DNA of 64,000 nt. Source: Kitasatospora sp. NBC_01250. GTDB lineage: Bacteria > Actinomycetota > Actinomycetes > Streptomycetales > Streptomycetaceae. Shown here piece by piece: positions 16,116-24,217 of the stretch. The first letter of the stretch is position 1. Each line of letters begins with the position of its first letter. The stretch is from the NCBI RefSeq assembly GCF_036226465.1, contig NZ_CP108476.1, forward strand, positions 6,510,001 through 6,574,000. Direction: 5' to 3'. The position numbers and the translations under genes were made by a program. Under the pieces are notes generated by a model. It was not told the DNA's origin. It saw only the letters and a list, made by a program, of their open reading frames with translations, and did no database searches.

Positions 16116-16948
16116 GGCGAGGCTCCTGGGCTGGGGGTCCCCCCGGGGGAAGGCTGGGGGAGCGTGGGGCCAGGGTATCCGGCGCGCCTGCCCAGCACCC
16201 ACAAGGCCAGGAACCCCGCGCTGAAGCCGATCACATGGGCCAGATAGGCGACCCCGGGCCCGGCCTGGTGCACCGACCACCACTGGACGGCGAACCAGAG
16301 GCCGAGCACCAGCCAGGCCGGGAAGCGCAGCGGCAGGAAGAAGAGCAGCGGGACCAGCGCGGTCACCCGGGCCCGCGGGTACAGGCGCAGGTAGCCGCCG
16401 AGCACCCCGGCGATCGCGCCCGAGGCACCGACCAGCGGGCGCAGCGACTCGGTGCCGTGCCCGCAGGCGGCCGCGTAGCCGTAGGCGGCCAGCGCGCCGA
16501 CCGTCAGGTAGAAGAGGAGGAAGCGGACTCGGCCCAGCCGTTCCTCGACGTCGGCGCCGAAGACATAGAGGAAGAGCATGTTGCCCAGCAGGTGCAGCCA
16601 TCCGCCGTGCACGAAGAGCGAGCTGAGCGCGGAGAGCGCCGGGATCTTGTGCGGGGTGGTCAGCAGCGGGCAGCCGCTCACCGGCGCGGTCAGCGTGGCC
16701 AGCCGGCCCTGGGTCAGCGGACGGTTGCTCAGCAGCTCGACGGGGATCGCGCCCCAGCGCTGCTGGTAGTGCTGCGCCGCGCAGGCCCGCACGGCGGCGC
16801 CGGTGCCGTAGTGCGGGTTGATGCCGCTGGGGCCGGCCAGGAAGACCAGGCAGTTCAGCGCGATGAGCAGGCAGGTGACGACCGGGACCGGACCGCCGTC
16901 GGGGGGCTGGGCCCAGGCGGGCCGGGGGAGCGGCATGCGGCGATGCAT
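16112..16948 (-). CDS. Rhomboid-family intramembrane serine protease
   Basis: 278-aa membrane protein with six predicted helices. The rhomboid hallmarks are present: HGGWLHLLGNMLFLYVFG (loop and helix 2), the catalytic Ser in LVGASGAIAG (GxSG) and the catalytic His in LAHVIGFSAG. It should cleave substrates within the membrane; the target is unknown. An extracytoplasmic insert of about 60 residues with two Cys (VRACAAQ, SGCPLL) lies between helix 1 and helix 2. The start is ATG 16948, with an in-frame ATG at 16936 also possible. The stop overlaps the GTG of the Lrp/AsnC effector gene, a pairing whose logic is unclear. Confidence 0.92.
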   Translation of the reverse strand: MHRRMPLPRPAWAQPPDGGPVPVVTCLLIALNCLVFLAGPSGINPHYGTGAAVRACAAQHYQQRWGAIPVELLSNRPLTQGRLATLTAPVSGCPLLTTPHKIPALSALSSLFVHGGWLHLLGNMLFLYVFGADVEERLGRVRFLLFYLTVGALAAYGYAAACGHGTESLRPLVGASGAIAGVLGGYLRLYPRARVTALVPLLFFLPLRFPAWLVLGLWFAVQWWSVHQAGPGVAYLAHVIGFSAGFLALWVLGRRAGYPGPTLPQPSPGGTPSPGASP

Positions 16949-17135
16949 TCCGCGCCGGGCGGTCGGCGACACCCGCGCTGTACGGCGAGCGGGTGACGGC
17001 CCGCGCGGGTGTTCGAGGGATGGCGGTGCTGGTCGGAAGGGGTATCCGGTGGCCACCGCCACGGGGTCAGGCCCTAGGCTTGAGGCCCGGCCGGGCATTG
17101 GCCCGGAGCAGGCCGCAGCCGAGAGGACCCAGCTC

Positions 17136-17381
17136 ATGCCCGTCCCCGCGCCCACCGCCGAGACCCGCTGGCGCTGCACGCTCTGTGGCAACCTGACCCG
17201 GTTCGACGTCACCCGGTCCTCCCGGGTGGTCGAGTACCTGCACCTGGACCTGGCCGGCGAGGCGAGCGTGGAGGAGCGCGAGGTGCTCAGCGAGAGCCTG
17301 GAGTCGATCCGCTGCCGCTGGTGCAACGCGGTCGACCAGGTCGAGCTGGTGGCCCGCCCGGGCGCCGAGAGCGCGGGCTGA
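17136..17381 (+). CDS. Small zinc-ribbon protein
   Basis: 81 residues with two CxxC knuckles (CTLCGN near residue 14 and CRWCN near residue 61), a probable structural zinc site. Conserved in actinomycetes as far as I recall, but of unknown function. The start is ATG 17136 preceded by GAGAGGA; the longer frame upstream is antisense to the rhomboid gene and spurious. The middle part (RVVEYLHLDLAGE) has no recognisable motif. It lies 145 bp before the NYN-domain gene in the same direction. Confidence 0.75.
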   Translation: MPVPAPTAETRWRCTLCGNLTRFDVTRSSRVVEYLHLDLAGEASVEEREVLSESLESIRCRWCNAVDQVELVARPGAESAG

Positions 17382-17525
17382 GCCCGCCCCGGACCAGGGG
17401 CTGCTGAAAAATCACCGCCGCGCACGCGACAATTGCATGGAGCGGTGAGTCACCGGGCGGTGAGTCAGGGTGTGCCGGCACAGGGCCGGGGCAGCCGCAC
17501 AGACAGGATCGGAGCCGAGGACGCG

Positions 17526-18935
17526 ATGGACGCAGCCAGCCAGGCCGCCGAGTCGCAGGGGCCCGTGCCCGCTGGCGGCGAACCGGCGGAGCCGACGGCC
17601 GACCTCGGCGCCGAGCCCGCGGCGGCCGAGCAGCTGGACCGCCCGCTGCCCGAGGGCGTGCGCCGGCGGGTGATCGGGCTGGCCGCGGACGCGCTCGGCG
17701 GGCTGCCGCCCGCCGACCTGCCGCCGACCCTGCGCCCGTACGCGAAGTTCACCCCCGCCCGGCGGGCCAAGTACGCCGGCACCGCGCTGGCCGCCGCGCT
17801 GGAGGCCGAGCCGGTCTTCCGGCTGCGGATAGCGGACCGGCTGCGGCTGGGGCAGCCCGACCTGGTCAGGGCACTGGAGACCGGCCAGGTGCCGGGCGCC
17901 GCCGAGCCGCTGGACGTGGCGGCTGCGGCCTACCTGCTGCGCACCAGCGGCTGGACCAGGCTGGTCGCCGAGGCCGGCGAGGAGGCCGAGCGGGCCGGCG
18001 CGCAGGACGCGGCGGCGGAGGCGGCCCGCCTGGTGGAGAAGCTCCAGGAGGAGCTGGCCGCCACCCGTGCCGCGGCCCGGGCCGATCTGGAGCGCCAGCG
18101 CGCGGACTCCGAGGGCATCCGCAAGGAGGCGGAGTCGCTGCGCAAGAAGGTGCGCAGCCTGGAGAGCGACACCCGCCGGGCGCAGGCCGAGGCCCGCAAG
18201 CTGCAGGCCGAGCTGGCCGCCGCTGCGGCCGCGGCCGGCACCGAGCGCGGGGTGGCCGAGAGCGAGAGCCGGCGCCTGCGGCACCGGGTGGCCGAGCTGG
18301 AGAGCGCGCTGGAGGCCAGCCGCCGCTCGGCCCGCGAGGGGCGCAGCGTGGAGGACATGCGGCTGCGGCTGCTGCTCGACACGGTGCTGCAATCGGCCCA
18401 GGGCCTGCAGCGCGAGCTGGCGCTGCCGATCACCACGCTGCACCCGGCGGACCTGGTGGACGCGGTGGTGCCGGGCTCGGCCTCGCCGCACGACGTGGCC
18501 CGGCGCGGGCTGGCCGAGGACGACCCGGCGCTGCTGGACCAGTTGCTGGCCATCCCGCAGGTCCACCTGGTGGTGGACGGCTACAACGTGACCAAGACCG
18601 GCTACCCGACGCTGCCGCTGGAGAAGCAGCGACTGCGCCTGCTGGGCGGCCTGGCGATGCTCGCCCAGCGCACCCAGGCCGAGGTGACCTGCGTCTTCGA
18701 CGGGCAGGACCTGGACGTGCCGGTGATCATGGCGCCGCCGCGCGGAGTCCGGGTGCGGTTCAGCCGGACCGGGCAGACGGCGGACGAGCTGATCCGTCAG
18801 CTGGTGCGGGCCGAGCCGCAGGGCCGGCCGGTGGTGGTGGTCTCGACGGACCGTGAGGTCGCGGACGGTGTGCGCAAGGCCGGTGCCCGCCCGGTGGCCT
18901 CGGTGCTGCTGCTGAACCGCCTCTCCCGCGGCTGA
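17526..18935 (+). CDS. NYN-domain (YacP/Rae1-like) putative ribonuclease with coiled coil
   Basis: 469 residues. The C-terminal domain (about 330-469) is a NYN/PIN-like nuclease fold: VDGYNVTKTG with the first Asp, CVFDGQD with a second acidic site, and VVVSTDREVAD with a third, matching the acidic metal-binding set of YacP-type RNases. The middle (about 165-290) is a long Ala/Glu/Arg-rich heptad region, probably a coiled coil. The N-terminal 130 residues contain a conserved LRPYAKFTPARRAKY segment. The start is ATG 17526 preceded by GAGG. Function in RNA turnover is inferred from the fold. Confidence 0.85.
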   Translation: MDAASQAAESQGPVPAGGEPAEPTADLGAEPAAAEQLDRPLPEGVRRRVIGLAADALGGLPPADLPPTLRPYAKFTPARRAKYAGTALAAALEAEPVFRLRIADRLRLGQPDLVRALETGQVPGAAEPLDVAAAAYLLRTSGWTRLVAEAGEEAERAGAQDAAAEAARLVEKLQEELAATRAAARADLERQRADSEGIRKEAESLRKKVRSLESDTRRAQAEARKLQAELAAAAAAAGTERGVAESESRRLRHRVAELESALEASRRSAREGRSVEDMRLRLLLDTVLQSAQGLQRELALPITTLHPADLVDAVVPGSASPHDVARRGLAEDDPALLDQLLAIPQVHLVVDGYNVTKTGYPTLPLEKQRLRLLGGLAMLAQRTQAEVTCVFDGQDLDVPVIMAPPRGVRVRFSRTGQTADELIRQLVRAEPQGRPVVVVSTDREVADGVRKAGARPVASVLLLNRLSRG

Positions 18936-19116
18936 CCACCCCTCAGTCGGTCAAGACCGGTTCTGTGAATGTTGCGTGAGATCCTTGCCCGTAGGGGTAG
19001 TTCGTGACGGCAGGGGAGTGGCGCGGGGAAGTGATGTTCACTAGGGTCTGGCGTCAAACCTATTTTTCCGGTCACTCATCCGATCGGGTGAGGCCGGCAG
19101 AAGAAGGAGCGGTCCC

Positions 19117-20151
19117 TTGGCGTCCCATCGCCGTCCCAAGCAGTCGAGCCGCGCGCGGATCACCGTGCTCACCGCCGCTGCGGCGACCGCGGTCGCGATC
19201 TCCTCGCAGACCGGGGCCTGGGCAGACCCCAAGCCGTCCATCCAGGATGTCAAGGCGCAGATCGACGACCTGAACAACCAGCAGGAAGCGGCCGCCGAGA
19301 AGTACGACGGCGCCAAGGAGCGCGGCGACCAGCTGCGCCAGCAGGCCTCCCAGCTGCAGGACGAGGTGGCCCGCACCCAGGACCAGCTGACCCAGCTGCA
19401 GTCCGGGCTCGCGACGGTGGCGGGGGAGCAGTACCGCACCGGCGGGATCGACCCCACCGTCCAGCTGATGCTCAACTCCAACCCGCAGAACTACCTGGAC
19501 CAGGCGTCCAGCATGCAGGTGGCGACCAGCACCGAGGCGGACGCGCTCAAGTCGCTCCAGGGCGAGCAGCGCAAGCTGGACCAGGAGAAGAAGGAAGCCG
19601 CCGACACGCTGGCCCAGCTGGACAGCGCCACCCAGCAGCTGAACCAGGCCAAGGCGGACGTGCAGAGCAAGCTGGCCGCGGCGCAGAAGCTGCTCAACTC
19701 GCTGAGCGCCTCGGACCGCGCCACGCTGCAGGCCGCCGACCGCGCCTCGCGCAGCAGCGCCCGCACCGACCTCGGCTCGCTCGACCTCCCGGCGGCCGGC
19801 GGCTACGCCGGCCAGGCGGTGCAGGCGGCGCTCAGCCGGCTCGGTGACTCCTACGTCTGGGGCGCCACCGGCTCCACCACCTTCGACTGCTCGGGCCTGA
19901 TGCAGTGGGCCTACGCGCAGGCCGGCGTCTCGCTGCCGCGCACCTCGCAGGAGCAGGCCACGGTGGGCACCGCGGTGCCGAGCCTGTCCCAGGCGCAGCC
20001 GGGCGACCTGATCATCTTCGGCGGCGACCGGCACCACGTGGGCATGTACATCGGCAACGGCAAGATGGTGCACGCGCCGCACACCGGTGACGTGGTGCGG
20101 ATCGCCGACCCGACCACGATGGGCGAGTCCTTCATCATCCGCCGGGTCTGA
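19117..20151 (+). CDS. Secreted NlpC/P60 (C40) peptidoglycan endopeptidase, paralogue 1
   Basis: 344-aa RipA-like cell wall hydrolase that cleaves stem peptides outside the membrane. It starts with TTG at 19117 preceded by AAGAAGGAG. A signal peptide (ending near TGAWA/DP) is followed by a long Gln/Ala-rich coiled coil (about 40-210) and a C-terminal NlpC/P60 domain with catalytic Cys in FDCSGL, His in HHVGMY and a third polar residue in VHAPH. It is the first of three tandem paralogues and the only one with a short, plain leader of about 180 bp. A hairpin terminator follows, so it is probably transcribed alone. Confidence 0.94.
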   Translation: MASHRRPKQSSRARITVLTAAAATAVAISSQTGAWADPKPSIQDVKAQIDDLNNQQEAAAEKYDGAKERGDQLRQQASQLQDEVARTQDQLTQLQSGLATVAGEQYRTGGIDPTVQLMLNSNPQNYLDQASSMQVATSTEADALKSLQGEQRKLDQEKKEAADTLAQLDSATQQLNQAKADVQSKLAAAQKLLNSLSASDRATLQAADRASRSSARTDLGSLDLPAAGGYAGQAVQAALSRLGDSYVWGATGSTTFDCSGLMQWAYAQAGVSLPRTSQEQATVGTAVPSLSQAQPGDLIIFGGDRHHVGMYIGNGKMVHAPHTGDVVRIADPTTMGESFIIRRV

Positions 20152-20187
20152 CCCGCCGTCGCCCCGGCGCGCGCCGACCGCCGCTGA

Positions 20188-20218
20188 GCCCCCGTCACTC
20201 GTGCGGTGTGACGGGGGC
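20188..20218 (+). terminator. Terminator of NlpC/P60 paralogue 1
   Basis: Perfect 11-bp stem GCCCCCGTCAC (20188-20198) / GTGACGGGGGC (20208-20218) with a 9-nt loop, 36 bp after the stop codon. Confidence 0.8.
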
Positions 20219-20302
20219 CACCTGTTCGTATCCGGCATGATCACGCGCGGGTGATCTCCATAGCACCCAGAGTCAAAGTTAGGCGTTTTTTCTGACAAGG
20301 AT

Positions 20303-20332
20303 TTGAACGGATCACAGAGTTGTTACTAGGGT
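20303..20332 (+). promoter_or_regulatory. Promoter-like element for NlpC/P60 paralogue 2
   Basis: TTGAAC and TAGGGT with an 18-bp spacer, a good fit to the principal sigma factor (HrdB) pattern in Streptomyces. It would start transcription near 20340, about 30 nt before the riboswitch aptamer. Confidence 0.55.
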
Positions 20333-20369
20333 CGCTCATCAGACCACCGCGATGGTGATCACCCGACCC

Positions 20370-20577
20370 GGGTGGCAGCGGGGGTTACCGCCGAGTCTGG
20401 AAAGCAGCACGGGCAGTTGACTGCCCGACGGGGACCCCCTCACCGGGGAGCTGCGGACCGGAGCCGGGGAACCATGTTCCTCGGGGTGAATCGGCGCCAG
20501 GTCGGCCGTCAGGCCGGTGAGGCGTCGTAGGGCATCTCTTCCAGCCCGAACCCGTCAGCTCACCCGGTAGGCGGTCG
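20370..20577 (+). ncRNA. ydaO-type cyclic di-AMP riboswitch
   Basis: Conserved ydaO blocks appear in order: GGGGGTTACCGCCGAGTCTGG, CGGAGCCGGGGAACCATG, CGGGGTGAATCGGCG, a GGCCGTCAGGCC hairpin insert, GTAGGGCATCTCTTCC, and the strongly diagnostic AGCCCGAACCCGTCAGCTC followed by ACCCGGTAGGCGGTC. Riboswitches of this class bind c-di-AMP and turn genes off; in actinobacteria they precede genes for resuscitation factors and NlpC/P60 wall hydrolases. Here the aptamer ends about 15 nt before the GTG start, so the switch could act on the terminator or the ribosome site. Identified from memory of the consensus. Confidence 0.93.
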
Positions 20578-20592
20578 GAGGAAGAAGGATTC

Positions 20593-21744
20593 GTGGCGTC
20601 CCATCGTCGTCCCAAGCCCGTCGGCCGTACTCGCGCGTCGATCCTGACCGCTGCCGCCGCGACCGCCGTGGCGCTCTCCGCGCAGGGGGCGGCGCACGCC
20701 GACCCGGCGCCCTCGCTCGACCAGGTCAAGTCCCAGGTCGACGACCTCAACAACCAGGCGGAGCAGGCCTCCCAGCAGTACGACGGCGCGCAGGCCAAGC
20801 AGCAGACCCTGCAGAAGCAGGTCAGTGACCTGCAGGACGAGGTGGCGCGGCAGCAGGACCAGGTGACCAACCTGCAGTCCGGGCTGGCCTCGGTGGCCGC
20901 CGACCAGTACGCCAGCAACGGCATCTCGCCGACCGTGCAGCTGATGCTCTCCAGCAAGCCGGACGGTTTCCTGAGCCAGGCCAGCTCGCTCAACCAGATG
21001 AGCAGCACCGAGAGCGAGACGCTGAAGCAGCTCCAGGAGCAGCAGCGCAAGCTCGACCAGGACAAGTCCGAGGCGCAGGGCAAGCTCGCCGAGCTGGATG
21101 CCACCACGCAGCAGCTGAAGACCGCCAAGGACGCCGTCCAGGCCAAGCTGAAGCAGGCTCAGGACCTGCTCAACACGCTGACCGAGCAGCAGCGCCAGGC
21201 GATGGCCGCGGCCGAGGCCAAGGCTGCCGCCGACGCCAAGGCGGCGGCCGACCAGGCCGCCGCGCAGGCCAAGGCCGCCGCCGCTGCCAAGGCCCAGACC
21301 GACGCGCAGACCGCCTCGCGCGGCTCCTCCCGCACCGACCTGGGGAGCACCGGCTCCACCACGGCCGCCCCCAGCACGCCGAGTGCCGGCAGCTCGGCCG
21401 CGCAGGCCGCGATCGCCGCCGCCGTCAGCAAGCTGGGTTCGCCGTACGTCTACGGTGCCGCCGGGCCGAGCTCCTTCGACTGCTCGGGCCTGATGCAGTG
21501 GGCCTACGCGCAGGCCGGCGTCTCGCTGCCGCGCACCTCGCAGGACCAGGCCTCGGCCGGTACCAACGAGGGCACCAACATCGCCAACGCCCAGCCCGGC
21601 GACCTGCTGGTCTTCTACAGCGACATGCACCACGTGGGCATGTACGTCGGTGGCGGCCAGATGATCCACGCCCCGCACACCGGCGCCGTGGTCCGCTACG
21701 AGTCGGCCACGGTGATGCCGATCGCGGCGATCATCCGCCCCTGA
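20593..21744 (+). CDS. Secreted NlpC/P60 (C40) peptidoglycan endopeptidase, paralogue 2
   Basis: 383-aa paralogue of the preceding gene with the same layout: signal peptide (ending near AAHA/DP), Gln/Lys-rich coiled coil, NlpC/P60 domain (Cys in FDCSGLMQW, His in HHVGMY, third residue in IHAPH). It differs by an Ala/Lys-rich linker of about 40 residues (AAAEAKAAADAKAAADQ and on) before the catalytic domain and by the c-di-AMP riboswitch upstream. GTG start at 20593 with GGAGGAAGAAGG. The first residues (MASHRRPKP) are almost identical to paralogue 1, consistent with recent tandem duplication. Expected role: growth- or spore-associated wall remodelling tuned by c-di-AMP. Confidence 0.95.
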   Translation: MASHRRPKPVGRTRASILTAAAATAVALSAQGAAHADPAPSLDQVKSQVDDLNNQAEQASQQYDGAQAKQQTLQKQVSDLQDEVARQQDQVTNLQSGLASVAADQYASNGISPTVQLMLSSKPDGFLSQASSLNQMSSTESETLKQLQEQQRKLDQDKSEAQGKLAELDATTQQLKTAKDAVQAKLKQAQDLLNTLTEQQRQAMAAAEAKAAADAKAAADQAAAQAKAAAAAKAQTDAQTASRGSSRTDLGSTGSTTAAPSTPSAGSSAAQAAIAAAVSKLGSPYVYGAAGPSSFDCSGLMQWAYAQAGVSLPRTSQDQASAGTNEGTNIANAQPGDLLVFYSDMHHVGMYVGGGQMIHAPHTGAVVRYESATVMPIAAIIRP

Positions 21745-21757
21745 CGCACCGTCGTCC

Positions 21758-21795
21758 CCGAAGGCCCGGTCTCCTCCTGGAGACCGGGCCTTCGG
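21758..21795 (+). terminator. Terminator of NlpC/P60 paralogue 2
   Basis: Perfect 17-bp stem, CCGAAGGCCCGGTCTCC (21758-21774) paired with 21779-21795, with a TCCT loop; 13 bp after the stop codon. Confidence 0.88.
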
Positions 21796-21852
21796 CGTCG
21801 GACGGCCGTTCCGCTGTCCGAATTGGGATCAAATATTCGTATCGGTAGGGGT

Positions 21853-21882
21853 TTGGACTCGCTCGCCCGGACTCGCTAACGT
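21853..21882 (+). promoter_or_regulatory. Promoter-like element for NlpC/P60 paralogue 3
   Basis: TTGGAC (21853-21858) and TAACGT (21877-21882) with an 18-bp spacer, located about 85 bp upstream of the start codon. No riboswitch blocks are visible in this leader. Confidence 0.5.
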
Positions 21883-21965
21883 CTGCGCTCGGACCTCAGC
21901 TCCGGCGAAGCCCTCGGTTCGTCGGCGGCTTCTTCGGGCTCACTCGGCGATAGGAGTCGTCAGCG

Positions 21966-23006
21966 ATGGCGAGTACACCCCCGTCGGGCACCGCGCGGCG
22001 ATTCGCCCGGGTGGTGGCGGTCACCGCTGCCGCGACCACGGTGCTGGCGATGACGGCCAGTGCGCACGGTGCTCCAGGTGGACCGGACAAGAAGGACGTC
22101 AAGGCGCAGGTCGACCAGCTCTACGCGGAGGCCGAGCAGGCCTCGGAGAAGTCCAACGCCGCGGAGGAGGCCGCCAAGCGGCTGCAGGCCGAGGCCGGCA
22201 CCCTGCAGCAGGAGGTGGCCCGGGGACAGGACACCCTGAACCGGATGCGCCTGGACCTGGCCACCGTCGCGGGTGCCGAGTACCGCGCCGGCGGCATGGA
22301 CCCCACCGTGCAGCTGATGCTCTCCAGCGACCCGGCCGGCTACCTGGCCAAGGCCCGCACCCTGGCCCAGGTGGGCGAGCAGCGCGCCGCCACCCTGCAC
22401 GAGGTGCAGGAGCAGCAGCGCCGGCTGGACCAGCGCCGGGCGGAGGCGACCGGCAAGCTGGCCGAGCTGGAGACCGTGCGCACCTCGCTGGCCGAGGCCA
22501 AGCAGCAGGTGCAGCAGCGGCTGAAGAGTGCGCAGGCGCTGCTGAGCAGCCTCACCGCCACCGAGCGGGCGCAGTTGCAGGCGCAGGACGACCGGGAGGC
22601 GCACGAGCGGGCGGCCCGCGCCGCGGAACGGGTCGACCTGGGCACCCAGCCGCCCTCCTCGGACCGGGCGGCGGCGGCGCTGGCGGCGGCGCTGAGCAAG
22701 CTCGGCTCGCCCTACGTGTACGGATCCACCGGGCCCGGTGCGTTCGACTGCTCGGGTCTGATGTACTGGAGCTGGCGGCAGGCCGGAGTGACCCTGCCGC
22801 GCACCTCGCAGGCGCAGGCGTTCGGGGGGCAGCGGGTGAGCCTGTCCGAGGCGCGACCGGGAGACCTGGTGATCTTCTTCCACGACATGCACCACGTCGG
22901 CATGTACGCCGGCGGCGGCACGGTGATCCACGCGCCCTACCCCGGCGCCCGGGTGCGTTACGAGAGCGTGGCCGCGATGCCGGTCGCGGCGGTGGTGCGG
23001 CCCTGA
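21966..23006 (+). CDS. Secreted NlpC/P60 (C40) peptidoglycan endopeptidase, paralogue 3
   Basis: 346-aa third copy of the family: signal peptide ending near AHGA, coiled coil (about 40-210) richer in Glu/Arg than the other two, and an NlpC/P60 domain with Cys in FDCSGLMYW, His in HHVGMYAGG and a third catalytic position in IHAPYPG. It is the most divergent of the three, especially at the N-terminus. Upstream GATAGGAG serves the ATG at 21966. The next gene (metalloprotease-like) begins about 57 bp after its stop without a terminator, so the two may share a transcript. Confidence 0.93.
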   Translation: MASTPPSGTARRFARVVAVTAAATTVLAMTASAHGAPGGPDKKDVKAQVDQLYAEAEQASEKSNAAEEAAKRLQAEAGTLQQEVARGQDTLNRMRLDLATVAGAEYRAGGMDPTVQLMLSSDPAGYLAKARTLAQVGEQRAATLHEVQEQQRRLDQRRAEATGKLAELETVRTSLAEAKQQVQQRLKSAQALLSSLTATERAQLQAQDDREAHERAARAAERVDLGTQPPSSDRAAAALAAALSKLGSPYVYGSTGPGAFDCSGLMYWSWRQAGVTLPRTSQAQAFGGQRVSLSEARPGDLVIFFHDMHHVGMYAGGGTVIHAPYPGARVRYESVAAMPVAAVVRP

Positions 23007-23062
23007 CCGCCCCGGAGTCCGCCGCCGAGCCCCGCCCCGTCCGGCCCCTCGCGGGCGGCGGG

Positions 23063-24190
23063 GTGTCGCGCCGTGCCGCGCTGCTGCTGGTGGGCGGCGC
23101 GCTGGTGCAGCTCTCGGTGCCCAGACCCGCGCCCGCCCGGGCCGGGACGCCCGCGGTCCTGCCGGCCGGACGGCTGGCGCCGCTGCTCGCCGCGCACGCC
23201 CAGGCGCTGCGCACCGGCGAGCTGGCGCCGCTGCGGCTGGCCCAGCTGGACTACCGGCCCACTTCCTGGGACGCGGAGACGGTCAGTGCCGAACTCTCCT
23301 ACCGGCTGACCGGCTTCGACGACGACCCGGTGGTGCTCCAGCGCCGGATCGCGCTGGCCGACGGCGCGGTGAGCGGCGAGACGGCGGCGCCCGGCAGCGC
23401 CGTCGCGCCCTGGGACCTGGGCGATCCGACGCCGGTGCGGGGCGCCCACTGCGTGGTGCTGGGGCCCGCGGCGCCGGAGGAGCTGACCCTGCTGGCCACG
23501 CTGGCCGACCAGGCCGTGGCCGCCGTCAGCGCGGTCTGGGGAGATGCCTGGGCGGGCCGACTGGTGCTGCAACTGCCCACCACGGAAGCCCAGTTCACCC
23601 AGCTGCTGGGTGCCGATCCGCGTACCTACTCGGACATGGCCGCGGTCACCGTCGCGGCGGCCGGCGCTCCGCTGCACACGCCCGCGGACCGGGTGCTGGT
23701 CAACCCCGACGGGTTCCGCCAACTGAGCGCCTTCGGCCGGCAGGCCGTGCTCACCCACGAGAGCACCCACGTGGCGACCCGGGCCGACACCCACCCCTGG
23801 ACCCCGCTCTGGCTCTCCGAGGGCGTGGCCGACTACACCGGCTACCTCAACACCGGCCGCACCGCCCGGCAGATCGCCCCCGAGCTCACCGAGGACGTGG
23901 CGGCCGGCAAGCTGCCCACCGCGCTGCCCGCCGACGCCGACTTCTCGGCCGGCTCCGCCGGAATCGCGCAGGCCTACGAGCTCTCCTGGCTGGCCTGCAA
24001 CCTGATCGCCACCGAGCACGGCCCGCAGACCCTGGTCGACGTCTACCGGGCGGTCGGCGCGGCCGGGCCGGGGGCAGGGCGCGAGCAGCAGCTGGACAGC
24101 GTGTTCGGCGAGCACCTCGGCTACGGGCTGGCCGAGTTCACCAAGCGGTGGATCGCCGAGGTGCTGCGCCAGGTCGGCCCGGACAACTGA
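23063..24190 (+). CDS. Secreted gluzincin-type metalloprotease-like protein
   Basis: 375 residues. The N-terminus has an Arg-Arg pair before a hydrophobic stretch (SRRAALLLVGGALVQL) and an Ala-rich cleavage region, so it is exported, possibly by the Tat route. The middle is an NTF2-like or lipoprotein-like region. The C-terminal half has HESTH (HExxH zinc site) followed about 20 residues later by WLSEGVADY, which supplies the third zinc-ligand Glu of the gluzincin clan. This supports a real peptidase, but the family is not one I can name. GTG start at 23063; the frame is open further upstream, so the start is uncertain. Confidence 0.75.
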   Translation: MSRRAALLLVGGALVQLSVPRPAPARAGTPAVLPAGRLAPLLAAHAQALRTGELAPLRLAQLDYRPTSWDAETVSAELSYRLTGFDDDPVVLQRRIALADGAVSGETAAPGSAVAPWDLGDPTPVRGAHCVVLGPAAPEELTLLATLADQAVAAVSAVWGDAWAGRLVLQLPTTEAQFTQLLGADPRTYSDMAAVTVAAAGAPLHTPADRVLVNPDGFRQLSAFGRQAVLTHESTHVATRADTHPWTPLWLSEGVADYTGYLNTGRTARQIAPELTEDVAAGKLPTALPADADFSAGSAGIAQAYELSWLACNLIATEHGPQTLVDVYRAVGAAGPGAGREQQLDSVFGEHLGYGLAEFTKRWIAEVLRQVGPDN

Positions 24191-24217
24191 CCCCGCCGCT
24201 CGCGCGGGCGGTGCTGG

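Larger units (their letters stand above)
20152..20592 (+). promoter_or_regulatory. Leader region of paralogue 2: terminator, promoter and c-di-AMP riboswitch
   Basis: The 441 bp between paralogues 1 and 2 are non-coding but fully structured: a terminator (20188-20218), a promoter-like TTGAAC (20303-20308) with an 18-bp spacer to TAGGGT (20327-20332), and a ydaO-type riboswitch from about 20370 to 20577. A GGAGGAAGAAGGA ribosome site then precedes the GTG at 20593. Confidence 0.75.
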
